This document shows positions 30,590 through 40,900 of a stretch of 64,000 bases of DNA, in pieces. Origin of the DNA: a virus; the IMG/VR virus record IMGVR_UViG_3300035703_000070, positions 1-64,000 of that record; one strand, 5' to 3'. The notes beneath the pieces are model-generated. The model was given only the letters and a program-made list of their open reading frames with translations. It searched no databases and was not told where the DNA came from. The position numbers and the translations under genes were made by a program. Position 1 is the stretch's first letter. Every line of letters begins with the position of its first letter.

Positions 30590-30778
30590 TTACTCCGATT
30601 CTAAGGGCTTGGGTTCAGGAGGGGCAATGAAAGTGCCGTCTGCATAGGTCCAGCCAGGCGCCACCATCACGTCATCCTCGACGACGTGGGCAACTGTGCC
30701 GTCTGGCGCTATGCAGGAGTCGTCCCACACAATAACATTGGCAACAAAGCCTGCATCAATAACCAGTGCTGCTTTCAT
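30590..30778 (-). CDS. Small tail-fibre accessory protein
   Basis: 62 residues from MKAALVIDAGFVANVIVWDD. The ending with DVMVAPGWTYADGTFIAPP is a motif shared by small phage fibre-assembly and tail-tip accessory proteins. The ATG overlaps the stop of the glycine-rich adhesin gene by one base. Confidence 0.65.
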   Translation of the reverse strand: MKAALVIDAGFVANVIVWDDSCIAPDGTVAHVVEDDVMVAPGWTYADGTFIAPPEPKPLESE

Positions 30779-31689
30779 TAACTGTACTCCCAAATGCGAA
30801 TCATGCCGGAACCACCAGCCTTACCGACCACGTTACCAATACCACCGCCACCGCCTCCTCCTCCACTGGCGCCAGCCACGTTAACTGCGGCACCAATCTG
30901 AAAAAATGAATCGCCGCCACCGGCGCCAGTATATCCAGGACCGCCACGACGAGTGATGTCGCCGTTGCTTGCACTGCCGCCGGCACCACCACCGCCGGAC
31001 ACTGGATAACCTTCGCCATCGGTAGTACCACCAGTGCCACCACTGCCGCCCGTGGCAGTTATCGTTGTCGCTCCAACGGTAAAAGTGGTGCTTCCTCCTG
31101 TGCCGCCGACACCGCCAATGGCGCCACCATTACCACCGGCTCCAATCGCGTAGGTGTAGGAGGTTGATGCCGTAACTGTAAAGAACTTTGCAACGAAACC
31201 GGCGCTGCCGCCTCCACCGCCGACGGCGGTACCAAAATATAAGAGGCCGCCGCCACCCCCACCTCCTCCTCCAGCGGCTTCAACATATATTTTCGTGCAA
31301 TTCGCTGGCGTCGTGTAGCTTGTGCCAGACGTTAAAATTTGTGGCGCCCGTAAAAGCTGTCCACCAGATGTAACCGCCGCCCAGCTCGCGCTGGTGCCGT
31401 CAGTCGTTAAATATTTGCCGCTATTGCCGGTCTGCGAAGGCAGCGTGCCTTCAAACGCAATGGAATTACCACTAATAGTGGCAATCGAAATCCACGAACT
31501 GTCTGCAGGGTTGCGCAATTTCCACACTGCGCTAGCGCCACTAATGTCCACCCAGTCCATATATGCCACCGTCGTTGATGGCTCGCCAACGCCGCTGCTT
31601 TTGCTGAACAGCGCAGAAAGGTTGCTGTTAATGTCTCCCCTAACAACAGGGAACGTATTATTTTGTACAGTCTGGTCTGCTTGAGCCAT
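30778..31689 (-). CDS. Glycine-rich tail fibre or adhesin
   Basis: 303 residues. The N-terminal 110 are fibre-like (TVAYMDWVDISGASAVWKLR). The C-terminal 170 carry poly-Gly segments (up to nine Gly in a row) separated by beta strands, as in the polyglycine type II sandwich of T-even gp38-type adhesins. This would place the receptor-binding tip here. Confidence 0.8.
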   Translation of the reverse strand: MAQADQTVQNNTFPVVRGDINSNLSALFSKSSGVGEPSTTVAYMDWVDISGASAVWKLRNPADSSWISIATISGNSIAFEGTLPSQTGNSGKYLTTDGTSASWAAVTSGGQLLRAPQILTSGTSYTTPANCTKIYVEAAGGGGGGGGGLLYFGTAVGGGGGSAGFVAKFFTVTASTSYTYAIGAGGNGGAIGGVGGTGGSTTFTVGATTITATGGSGGTGGTTDGEGYPVSGGGGAGGSASNGDITRRGGPGYTGAGGGDSFFQIGAAVNVAGASGGGGGGGGIGNVVGKAGGSGMIRIWEYS

Positions 31690-31691
31690 TC

Positions 31692-34600
31692 TTAGATTTC
31701 CTTGCCGTAGCCAGTAGCAGTATAAGCAAAACTGCGTGTAACCGCAACATTGCTGCTGTTTTTGAATGCTACCGTAAATCCTGTGCGCGATGCGCTGCTA
31801 ACCGTATAATAATCGCCAGACACCATATTTGAAGAGCTGATGACAATTTCAGGAGTTTGGTAAAATGCGTCCGTAAAAGTCACTGCATAAGTGCTGTTGC
31901 CAGTGCCGCCGCCGCTTTCAACACGCTGCTGCAATTCCGCCACCGCCCCAAGCTCGGAAACGACCAGTCCCACTTGTGACGAAAGGGTTGAGCCTTCCAC
32001 TTTTAACTGAATACCTCGACCGCGAACAATGGCATTTACATATTCGTTCCAATCGCCCCAGGTCGGGTCCATAAACAAAAACGTGCCATCTTCTAGCAGC
32101 AAGTCGTCGCCATCTTCCAGCAAGAAATTATCTGACAAAGAATCATTTGTAGTGCGCACGTAGGTGATTGCGTTGACAACATCTAGACTGCCGCCATCGA
32201 AGTCCCCCGGCTGGTCGTCAAAGTTTCCACTTACATCGTCAAACGTGATTCCGCTAATGGTAACAGGAGAGCTAACGATGCGACGACGAATGTTCACGTC
32301 GTAAATTTGCGTTAAATCCAGCTCCTCTGCGTAAACATAGCTTCCCGTTGGCGCGACAGTTGGATCAAGAAACAAGCCGGCATATTCATTTAGGGATTCC
32401 TGTAATAGCGGATCGCCTTCTTCGTCAAGCATTGCATACTCGTCCTCCAGTAGCAATAGCATCGGAGGCAAGTTAAGGTTTAGATTTTCTCCTTCGCCCG
32501 TGAAGCTTGGATTTTCTGTCCATGTTTTCAGCGCCAGTCGCGGTTGTGGTGTTGGTAGCACCGCCGATATTGCAACTGGATTTTCTGAACGCACGCCGGC
32601 CTGATCTCGGAATGCCACAAAATAGGTGCCATCAAGCAAGGGCACTTGCTTTTGAGTTTGGTTGCCAGCCGCTGATTGCACAATGGCATTACTTGTGCTC
32701 CATTCCGCTGTATCAATATCACGTGGATCGTGACGAATTAAGACTTCACCGCCAACCAGCACGTCAAGATCAGTGGCTAAATTCCATTGAATGATGGCGT
32801 TGCTTTCGTTGATTGGCACCAAGCTGACACCAGTCACGTCCGAAGGCGGTAAGCCCACGCCGGTAACATAAACGGTTATCGTGGTCGGTATGCTGTACAG
32901 AATTTTTGAAGTGCTAACTGACTGCACTTCAATGTTGTAAGTGCCAGGAGCGGCGTCTAAAATTTCATACGATGGGCCGTAAACTCGACGTTCAGTCCAG
33001 TTGGTAAAATCACCACGCCAGCGCACGAAGTATTCATTAATGCCTCTAACCTGCTGCCAAGTGAGCAACAATTTGGCAGCAATGCGTCCGTTCAGATTGT
33101 ATAAAAGCTCTTCGCTGCTCAGATTGGTTGGTTGATCAGGCAATTCGTTCAGGCTGCTGATATTTTTTGCTTCAAGCGGTGCGCCACTTTCAACAAACGC
33201 GTATTTACTTTGGTTGTACGAAATAGCGCTAACGGCAAAATTCATTCCATCCTGTTCCTGCACCCCTAGCACTCGCCATTTCGTTGGGGCAACGTTGTCG
33301 CCGTCACACATCCAAATGGAGCCGGCATTTGGCGCACTGCTAAACGCGGGCGACACGGTAACAACATTACCGACAGGCAGGCCGCTGATTGCACGGCTTT
33401 CAACGATGCCATCAGGCAGCACCACGCTCAATGTGCCAGCCGTCACGTCACCAATGTTGTCAACAGTGACAACGGTGGTAGTAGCAGAGCTAATGCGGCC
33501 AGCGCGACGTTGACCACTCTTAACGGGGTCGGCAATTTCGATGATCGAACCAGGCCGCAGCACCACTCCATTTTCCAATCCAGTGGTAAATGACACCACG
33601 TCGGTTTCGTAGCGCTCGGAATAAAGTAGCCATTTGCCAATGCGATGGGCTTGAGCGCGACTGGTACAGGCAAAGGCACTCACTTCTTTCGTAGTGACGC
33701 CATACTTGGCAATCATTTCGGTATCTTCCACCACTTCACGATCAATGTCGCGCAGTTCCATGTTCAGCCAGCTAACAATGGCAACCGTGGCGCGAGTTTT
33801 AATGCTGCTTCCTTCATAGGCAAAGTTGCCCTCAACGACATTTGCAGGGCTAAATAGTGCCACTGCATCAGAGGGACGATCTTGCGCAACAGTTAAACTG
33901 CCGATGCTCCAAAATGGCATGGCGCGAAACACCGAGCACAGATCATTGATAAGTTTATAGGCCTCTTCTGCTGTTTGCATGTTGACATTGCAGCTAAAAC
34001 GTGGTTCCGTCAGCGGGTTATTCAGGCCAGTATTGACCAGTTCAGAGCAATATTGACTTGCGCGATAAAATGCCCATTTATCAAGATTGGCGGCCTTGAT
34101 ATGATCACCCAGTCCATAGCGCGTAGCAGTGAGCAGGTCGTACAAGATCCACGCCGGATCCGTTGTCCATTGCGCCGCAGCAAATGTGCCGTCCCATACG
34201 CCGCTGTAGATCAAACGGCCATTCTCAATGTCTACAGTGGCATTACTCGGAACGGCAATCTTTATGCCGCGAATTCTGTAACTGCGACTTGGAATGCGAC
34301 TAAACTGCTCTGCGTCAATTCGCAGCGCTACGTATGCACTATTTGGGTAACGTAGCTTTTCGTAGACCAACTCTGTATAACTCGACCAACGGAAGGCGTT
34401 GCTTAGCTTTGCGCTGGTGCTGTCGTTAGTAACTCGTGTTACCTTGATGTCAACGGGGAATGAGTCATTAAGCTGCAAGGTGCCGCTTGCCGTCAGACTT
34501 GCTGTGTCCGTATAGGTGAATACTGTCGGACTGACTACGTTCAATACCTTGCGTGTTCCACTTGCAGCGGCTCCCGATGTAATGTTGGCCAAAAAAGTGG

Positions 34601-35318
34601 CGCCCACGGACAGTTCGTGATCCGTTGATGTTGTAACGGTGACAGTAGTATTAACCTGCGAATAGGTGCCGGTCAGGGTGGATCGAACTGTGTCCAAGGT
34701 GACCACGTAATCACGCTGATACAAATCACCAGTGCGCCCGGCAATCCGATCGCTAATAACCGTTGCGTAGCCGCCACCGTTATATTGAATGGCGATTTCA
34801 AGATCAATCTCCGATCCGACAATGTCTCCGGCGTCCGTAATGCGCTGTAGCGTCGGCACGTCAATCGTGATGCGGACGGCATCAACATCTGTGTCGGTAA
34901 TGGTGCGCACAACAGGCGTGGCCTTTACGACATCGGCGCTTACTCCCACTTCGTTTTCAATGGCGTCAAAGCCCGGCACGTAGCCTTGTGCTTGCGTGCC
35001 AAAGCGCGTTGCGACAGTGACACCCTTGAAGTTGAAGTCGGTGCTGCCCGGCTCAGTATTGCTTGCCGATGGATTAAGAATTGGCGTGTTATCAAGGAAC
35101 ATGTCCTTGAGCGACGCATTGTCATAGGCAGTGGTGCCTTGAATCAGTCCAAGTTTTGATGGTGTGGCAAAGCCTTCAATTTCACCCTCGCTCAACAGCT
35201 CAATAATCTTGGCATAGCTTGTTGAGTCGAGATTGTCTTTGGCCTCGGAGCCGCCTCCACCTCCTCCGCCGCCCTTGCCCTTGCCACCACCACTGCCACC
35301 AGCGCCGAAAATATTCAT
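31692..35318 (-). CDS. Tail tip attachment protein, lambda J-like
   Basis: 1208 residues. Gly-rich start, then KIIELLSEGEIEGFATPSKL. WILYDLLTATRYGLGDHI at about 395 is the hallmark of the J family. Further on, ITWQQVRGINEYFVRWRGDF-type segments mark fibronectin-like domains, and the C-terminus has a fibre-like part. J caps the tail tip and contacts the receptor. It is followed downstream by fibres that probably attach to it. Confidence 0.93.
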   Translation of the reverse strand: MNIFGAGGSGGGKGKGGGGGGGGSEAKDNLDSTSYAKIIELLSEGEIEGFATPSKLGLIQGTTAYDNASLKDMFLDNTPILNPSASNTEPGSTDFNFKGVTVATRFGTQAQGYVPGFDAIENEVGVSADVVKATPVVRTITDTDVDAVRITIDVPTLQRITDAGDIVGSEIDLEIAIQYNGGGYATVISDRIAGRTGDLYQRDYVVTLDTVRSTLTGTYSQVNTTVTVTTSTDHELSVGATFLANITSGAAASGTRKVLNVVSPTVFTYTDTASLTASGTLQLNDSFPVDIKVTRVTNDSTSAKLSNAFRWSSYTELVYEKLRYPNSAYVALRIDAEQFSRIPSRSYRIRGIKIAVPSNATVDIENGRLIYSGVWDGTFAAAQWTTDPAWILYDLLTATRYGLGDHIKAANLDKWAFYRASQYCSELVNTGLNNPLTEPRFSCNVNMQTAEEAYKLINDLCSVFRAMPFWSIGSLTVAQDRPSDAVALFSPANVVEGNFAYEGSSIKTRATVAIVSWLNMELRDIDREVVEDTEMIAKYGVTTKEVSAFACTSRAQAHRIGKWLLYSERYETDVVSFTTGLENGVVLRPGSIIEIADPVKSGQRRAGRISSATTTVVTVDNIGDVTAGTLSVVLPDGIVESRAISGLPVGNVVTVSPAFSSAPNAGSIWMCDGDNVAPTKWRVLGVQEQDGMNFAVSAISYNQSKYAFVESGAPLEAKNISSLNELPDQPTNLSSEELLYNLNGRIAAKLLLTWQQVRGINEYFVRWRGDFTNWTERRVYGPSYEILDAAPGTYNIEVQSVSTSKILYSIPTTITVYVTGVGLPPSDVTGVSLVPINESNAIIQWNLATDLDVLVGGEVLIRHDPRDIDTAEWSTSNAIVQSAAGNQTQKQVPLLDGTYFVAFRDQAGVRSENPVAISAVLPTPQPRLALKTWTENPSFTGEGENLNLNLPPMLLLLEDEYAMLDEEGDPLLQESLNEYAGLFLDPTVAPTGSYVYAEELDLTQIYDVNIRRRIVSSPVTISGITFDDVSGNFDDQPGDFDGGSLDVVNAITYVRTTNDSLSDNFLLEDGDDLLLEDGTFLFMDPTWGDWNEYVNAIVRGRGIQLKVEGSTLSSQVGLVVSELGAVAELQQRVESGGGTGNSTYAVTFTDAFYQTPEIVISSSNMVSGDYYTVSSASRTGFTVAFKNSSNVAVTRSFAYTATGYGKEI

Positions 35319-35920
35319 GCTGCCACCTGCACGATGTCAATGCCAGCGCTGACAACAACACTGCCAACAATCACTTCACCATAGACTATTGGCACCGGCA
35401 GACCGGGCCGGCTTGTATTCTGAATGCCGCTGAAGCTAAAGCTCTTGCGTGGATCCCCTTCGTCTTTGGTGATGGTTGGCGTAGGTGTGAGAAGATTGGA
35501 GATGCCTGTTAAAACCAGTCCAACGCCAACGTTAAGGAAGATGCCGCCGATAAGCTTCAGTGATCCAGCGGTGGCCGCTGTCGTAGACGTGGCCGCAGCA
35601 CCAGCCGCCCACCCGATGCCAGGCACGAAAGCAAGCGCGATCAGTGCGATGCCCAAAATAACTCGCCCCACGTTACCAGCGCCTTCAATCACTGGAATAA
35701 TCCGCAGATCCTGCCCCATTGGATTGTGTAAATCCTCTTCGCCCAAATCGCTGGCAGCAGTCCTCACTCGATAACGCTGGTCGGCCATGTGACGCTCTAG
35801 CTCCGGCCAGTTTGTCACCAAAAAACGCACGGCTTCGGCAGCAGTTGCTACATCCGCCTCTAACACGCGATGGCCAACAAACTTTGCCAACGCTCCATAT
35901 AGCCGAATCTTACGCAGCAT
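35315..35920 (-). CDS. Tail assembly protein, lambda I-like
   Basis: 201 residues. Starts [19 protein letters not shown] (ubiquitin-like I domain). It has a hydrophobic middle ([20 protein letters not shown]) and a late [20 protein letters not shown]. It is the partner of the K-like and J-like proteins and is probably removed or stays at the tail tip. Confidence 0.88.
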   Translation of the reverse strand: MLRKIRLYGALAKFVGHRVLEADVATAAEAVRFLVTNWPELERHMADQRYRVRTAASDLGEEDLHNPMGQDLRIIPVIEGAGNVGRVILGIALIALAFVPGIGWAAGAAATSTTAATAGSLKLIGGIFLNVGVGLVLTGISNLLTPTPTITKDEGDPRKSFSFSGIQNTSRPGLPVPIVYGEVIVGSVVVSAGIDIVQVAA

Positions 35921-36611
35921 ATCGAAGGCGCTTTCCTGTACATTTTAGAAGCCACCCACCGTAAACGTCGCGACCACTGAGGCGGCCCTGGAGGTGATGC
36001 AGGATCATCTGTTGACCAAGATATACGCCGCAATGATTTAACCCCCTACTGCTGATGCTCATGAACAATAAATCACCACGCTCCAGCGATTCTTTTGGTT
36101 GCAGCTCTCGAAAGCCGGTGGCTTCCCAGCGGTCGTCAAAATACGGCTTAGCTTGAAATTCGCTTGGATTGCCGGTGCGCTCCCAGTCACGGAGCATGAT
36201 GCCCTGCTCTGCATACCAGTCGCGAGCCAAGCTCCAGCAGTCATGCACTCCCCACACCCATTGCCTGCCAATCAACGGCGCCTTGTACCCAGACGGCCTG
36301 CATTCGCCCCATAGCTCAGTCTGAGGATTGACGATGTACCAAGGCAGCCCCGAAGTCTCGCAAGCCGCAAGGTCCGCTGGCGACGGCTGCGCTGCCGTGC
36401 GAGGATGCGAATGCACGATGGCCACGACCTCACCTTTGTCCTCGCCAGCAGCGTAGTCATCGGGATCCAGCAGAAAGAAGTCGTCGGGGTATTCGGCAAG
36501 ATTTTTGCACGGCCAATACTGTTCGCGCCCTTTGACGACCAACAACAAACCGCATGCCTCGCGAGGGAAGCACTGCTTGGCATGTTCAAGAGCTTTTGTT
36601 TTCCAAGTCAT
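35910..36611 (-). CDS. Tail assembly protein K-like: JAMM plus NlpC/P60
   Basis: 233 residues. The N-terminal Mov34/JAMM-type domain has [20 protein letters not shown], the H-x-H-x(10)-D metal site. The C-terminal NlpC/P60 peptidase has [13 protein letters not shown] (Cys) and [10 protein letters not shown] (His). Lambda K joins the same two domains and acts in tail tip maturation and wall passage. The adjacent I- and L-like genes confirm the context. Confidence 0.92.
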   Translation of the reverse strand: MTWKTKALEHAKQCFPREACGLLLVVKGREQYWPCKNLAEYPDDFFLLDPDDYAAGEDKGEVVAIVHSHPRTAAQPSPADLAACETSGLPWYIVNPQTELWGECRPSGYKAPLIGRQWVWGVHDCWSLARDWYAEQGIMLRDWERTGNPSEFQAKPYFDDRWEATGFRELQPKESLERGDLLFMSISSRGLNHCGVYLGQQMILHHLQGRLSGRDVYGGWLLKCTGKRLRYAA

Positions 36612-37585
36612 TAGCCGTAACTACTGCCGATACCAGGGAAGCTTCCAAACGGTAGCTCATTGTTAGCGCCAAATCGTGCCTTGCAGCTTGATAACCGCTT
36701 GCCACACACGTCTTGGCTTGCGACGCCAACGGGCTGATCATTGGCATCAAAATAATTTGTGCCACTGTAGCCGCACTCCGTTGATCTGTACACCCATTGG
36801 CAAATGTTGCTTATACATTGACGCTTTGGAGCTCTAACGCCAGCCAGGTCCATGCTGCTGACCATCTCAAACTCAACCACGTCGCGATTTTCAGCAGTTT
36901 TTCGGTCGATGTAATAAATCTCACGCGGGAACTCGGCAGTTTCGTCTGCAGTCGGATTGACGGGCTCCAGGTAAATCTCGGTGTCATCTTCGTACAGCAG
37001 CGAAAAAGCGTCTTCGGTCAACAAAGTGTTTACTGGGTCAAAATTAACTGAGTCAAGATATTTGCGTAGTGTGCGAACTCTTGTGACCTTGGCCCCCTCT
37101 AGCCCGGTGGGCAGCGTCAGCAGTAGCGCGGTGATGGTGCTGAAGATATTGCTAACGCGGATTTTGGGGCGCGGCAATTGCCCCTGGCCGTTGTATTCAA
37201 AACCGTCGGCTTCGATGGGAAAGGCCTGGTATGTCTGTGTGCGCCAGACGATGTCGCCGTTGCCCGCTTCGTTGACGCCGGCGTGGAAATAGTAGGTGTC
37301 GTCGCCTCCATGAATGCTTGCGACGAGCTCCAGCTCAAACATTTCAATGACGGCATCTGGTGACGGCGTTTGCAAGTCACCGGCGATGATCGACACCGCC
37401 ATCCACGTGACCGTACCATCTTGCACTGTATTGGCGATGACGGTCGGCCAAAACGGCTCATTGGCGCCAGTGGTGCCAGAAGCGGTGCAGCGAAAAAAGA
37501 AGCCCGTGTCGTTGTCGTATGTGGGGCGAACAGTGTCACCGACAACATAAACAGTAGTAGCCGCCCATTGCGTTACTGCCGTCAT
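36611..37585 (-). CDS. Minor tail protein, lambda L-like, with N-terminal extension
   Basis: 324 residues. The C-terminal 240 match the L family, with six Cys clustered late ([21 protein letters not shown]) as for the iron-sulphur protein L. The first 75 residues are an extra beta domain ([15 protein letters not shown], then [11 protein letters not shown]) like carbohydrate-binding modules, not present in lambda L. Confidence 0.85.
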   Translation of the reverse strand: MTAVTQWAATTVYVVGDTVRPTYDNDTGFFFRCTASGTTGANEPFWPTVIANTVQDGTVTWMAVSIIAGDLQTPSPDAVIEMFELELVASIHGGDDTYYFHAGVNEAGNGDIVWRTQTYQAFPIEADGFEYNGQGQLPRPKIRVSNIFSTITALLLTLPTGLEGAKVTRVRTLRKYLDSVNFDPVNTLLTEDAFSLLYEDDTEIYLEPVNPTADETAEFPREIYYIDRKTAENRDVVEFEMVSSMDLAGVRAPKRQCISNICQWVYRSTECGYSGTNYFDANDQPVGVASQDVCGKRLSSCKARFGANNELPFGSFPGIGSSYG

Positions 37586-37923
37586 GGCTCAAATACTTGG
37601 CGAAAGGTGGCGCTAATTTGATTGAATCCATCGCTCATCAGTCCACGAGACCACTCTTCGCACACCCACTTGTAACTAGTCAGCTCTCCTGGAGGAGTCC
37701 AATCAAAACTTGCAGAGTCGGCGGCCCTGGCATCCAAGAATGCTTCAATCGTGTCGGCATCAGTGTTATCCACCATGAAAACCAAGGACCACTCTTTAGG
37801 GTTTTGATTGAGGCCGAAAGTGACACGTTGTTCGTAGCCGTCTCCAAAGCGAACAGTTCGTTTGACTGGCTTGCTCGTCTTGCGAGCGTCAAAAGTGGGA
37901 GCAATGGAAGGAAAGGTGGCCAT
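37582..37923 (-). CDS. Minor tail protein, lambda M-like
   Basis: 113 residues. FPSIAPTFDARKTSKPVKRT, then VRFGDGYEQRVTFGLN and the C-terminal WSRGLMSDGFNQISATFRQV are the M family pattern. It sits between the tape measure and L genes as in lambda, joining tube and tip. Confidence 0.9.
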   Translation of the reverse strand: MATFPSIAPTFDARKTSKPVKRTVRFGDGYEQRVTFGLNQNPKEWSLVFMVDNTDADTIEAFLDARAADSASFDWTPPGELTSYKWVCEEWSRGLMSDGFNQISATFRQVFEP

Positions 37924-40900
37924 CAGCGTCTCCCCGCAAGAAGGCCGCCTGGGCGTTGCTGTTTAATAATTTCCCCTTGAACTGCAGCAGAAACAACCCT
38001 GCCAAGTTCCCTTGCTGAGGTATTGTCGCCTGCCACGTCCGTCCCCTTTGCGTCCACATTGACTACCACGTTAACACCTTCTCCTCTACCGCTTCCTTGC
38101 AGGTCCACTGGAATAGATCGGCCATCGGGCAGTGGGACGACAGCCTCGTTGTAGCGCCCTTCCCCAACAAGCCCAAGCGTGGGACCAGTGACGATGCCTC
38201 CATTGGCAAACTTCACTCCCGAATAGAAGCCTCCACCGCCAGCCAGTGCGCCCTCGCCGCTAAGCCCAGGAAGGCTGATGCCGGCATTACTGCCAAAGCT
38301 TCCGCCAGTGAAACTTCCGAAGCCGCCTCCGCTCATCTTGCCCATACCTGCCAGCGGCCCAACGCTTGGCAAAAGGCTTTGTACCAGGCCGATAATTTGC
38401 ATCTTCACCCATTCGGCAATCATTTTGGCTGCCATGTCAGCAAAGGAACTGGCCACGCTTTGAAAAAAGCCTGCTAGCGCTTGCTGGGCGCTAGCCGATC
38501 CGCTAATGATATCCTTAAACGCAGTGCCAAAAGAGTCTCCGATGGAAGAAGCAAGTCCACGCATTTGATCCCTAAAAGCAACTGTTTTATCAATGCGCTC
38601 TTGCAGGCCAGCCATTTCTTCAATGTCGGCGCTTGGCAACAAAGGATTTTCTTGCCGCAACTTTTCTCGCAGCTCTAGCCTTGGGTCGATCATTCCAGCA
38701 AGCCTTAGCTCGTTATTCAGTTTGAACAGCGAGGCCTGCTTGGTTAAGCGAATATTGATTGAGTCAATTGCCGCCGCCAGTTGTCTTCTGGCATCAATTT
38801 GGCCCTGAATTGTTTCAATTTCCTCATCTTTTAGTCCCACCAGAGTGCGAGAAATGTCAATCTCCGCTTTTTCGCTTTCATTCAACTCAAAACGGCCTTG
38901 GCTGGCGAGTTGCATCTTGGCCGTCAATTCTGTATACGTATCGGCCAATTGCTCATTCGCCTGAAGAAGCGGACTTGCGATGGCTGTTTGAAATCGAGCC
39001 TGTAGTGTTTTCTTCTCGGTCTTGGCCTGCTCTGCTTGCTCCGCCAAAAACCTTGCTCTGTCCTGTACTCTGTACTGAAGACTTTCGCGCTGTGCCGCAG
39101 CAAGCTGCTCGTCAACGATTTTTTCTCCATATTGCAGATCAAGACGAGCTTTTTGAACAGTTTTTTCCCTTTCGACTAGGTCCAAAGATGCGTCGATAAA
39201 CGTTTTTTCGTATTCAAGGCGTTTGCGAAGAGTATCAATTCGATCATTCACAAATTCTTTGAGCTCTTTGTCTTTTTTGGGCTTTTCTGGCTTTCCTGGT
39301 CTTTCCAAGGGCATGCTTGCACCAGCCCCTCCAAAAGTTAAATTTTGCGGCTGACCAGTTGGCAGCGCCGCGAGACCACCTGCCGCCTTGAATCTTTTCT
39401 CCGCCCTTGCCAATCGCTCCTGAGCCCTGTCGAATTCGATCTTGTCATACATAGAACCACTACGTCGCTCCCCTGTTAAATAGGCATCTCTTCCTCTTCC
39501 CGTGCGTTGAATAATCGCCTTGGCCGCATCCATTTCTGCCTTGGCGGTAGCAGCATCCGCCGCGCCGGCCATTACTCTCAATTGACGAATAACGCTAGCA
39601 ATGTAACCCAAGACGGGACCAAGAACCTTTGCTATGAACTTGGCGGTTTCAGATACTACAGACACAATGCCTGCAAATGTAACAGCAAAATCTTTGCCCA
39701 ACTGACTCAATAAATCCTTGTTGTCAGCGATAAATTTTGTAAGATCCCTAACTGCTTGCGTCGAGAAATTTTGTATGTCGGCTCCCGCAGGGCCAAGCGC
39801 CTGCCCAATAGCAAGCTGAAGTTGTTCAAAAGCAATCTGCAGTCGCTTGCCCGCGAATTCAGGGGCAGTCGCAAGTTGCTTGCTAAATGCTCCATAGTCC
39901 GTGTAATTTTTTTCCGCAAAGGCAACAAACTCTTTGATGCCAATTTTGCCTTGCTCAAGCCCTTCTTGCAGTTGCTCAAAGCTGAGCTTGTTGGCTTGGG
40001 CAAATTTCACCACAGCACCAGGAAAGCGCTCACCCAACTGTCCGCGCAATTCCTCTGCTTGCACTCCGCCTTTGCTCATAATCTGAACCACAGCTCGCAT
40101 GGCTCCCTCAAGATCTTCTGAGCTTCCGCCTGTGGCCATAATGGCCAAGGCCGTACCCTCCATAATCTTCGCTGTATCTTGCACAGACAAGTTGTATTGC
40201 TTGGTATTCACTCGCAACTGAGTGAACAAGCGCGTAGTTTGCTCCAGGGGCATGAGCAGTCGCTGGCTCATACTTGCAACCGTAGCTTGGGCTTCCGCGA
40301 AATCCTTGGCATCTATTGACGCCATGGCCAAGCCCCTCTGCATTTGCATTAGCGCCGAAGCCTGCGTAGTCATAGCCGACACGCTTGCCATGATGCTGTC
40401 GGTCACTTGTCCAATGGCAGCACCAGTGAATGCTCCTGGCACGCCTCCCATCAAGCCGCCAGCCACGCCTCCGAGTGCGCTCCCAATGCCACCTCCCATG
40501 CCTCCGCCATAAAGAAATGCACCTCCAGCCGCGCCGAGGCGCTGTCCTTTTGTGATTGGTTTTCGACTTGCTCGTTCCGCGAGTCGCTCAGCCTTTTGAA
40601 TTTCACGATTAAGAGCCTTCCATTCGCTAGTGTCTGGAGCAATTTCTCTGGCTCTGCTCTTGAGGATGACAAGCCTGCTTTCAAGCGATGCCAAGCTTCC
40701 AGGAGCGTAAGCCCCTAAATTTTCCCTCATTTGAATTTCTTCCGCAAGCCTATCTGCTTTCTGCAAGTCAAAATTCACTTGAGCAATTGTTTTCTGCAGA
40801 TTATTCCAGTCGGCAGTATTTGGCTTGATCTCTGATGCTTCAATTTGCAGCGATTGCAACAACTTGCTTAGCGCTTGATAACTTCCCCCCTCGAATTCTC

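Noticed and set aside
24578-31689. Diversity-generating retroelement in the fibre cluster
   Set aside because: No reverse transcriptase gene and no template/variable repeat pair were seen near the fibres.
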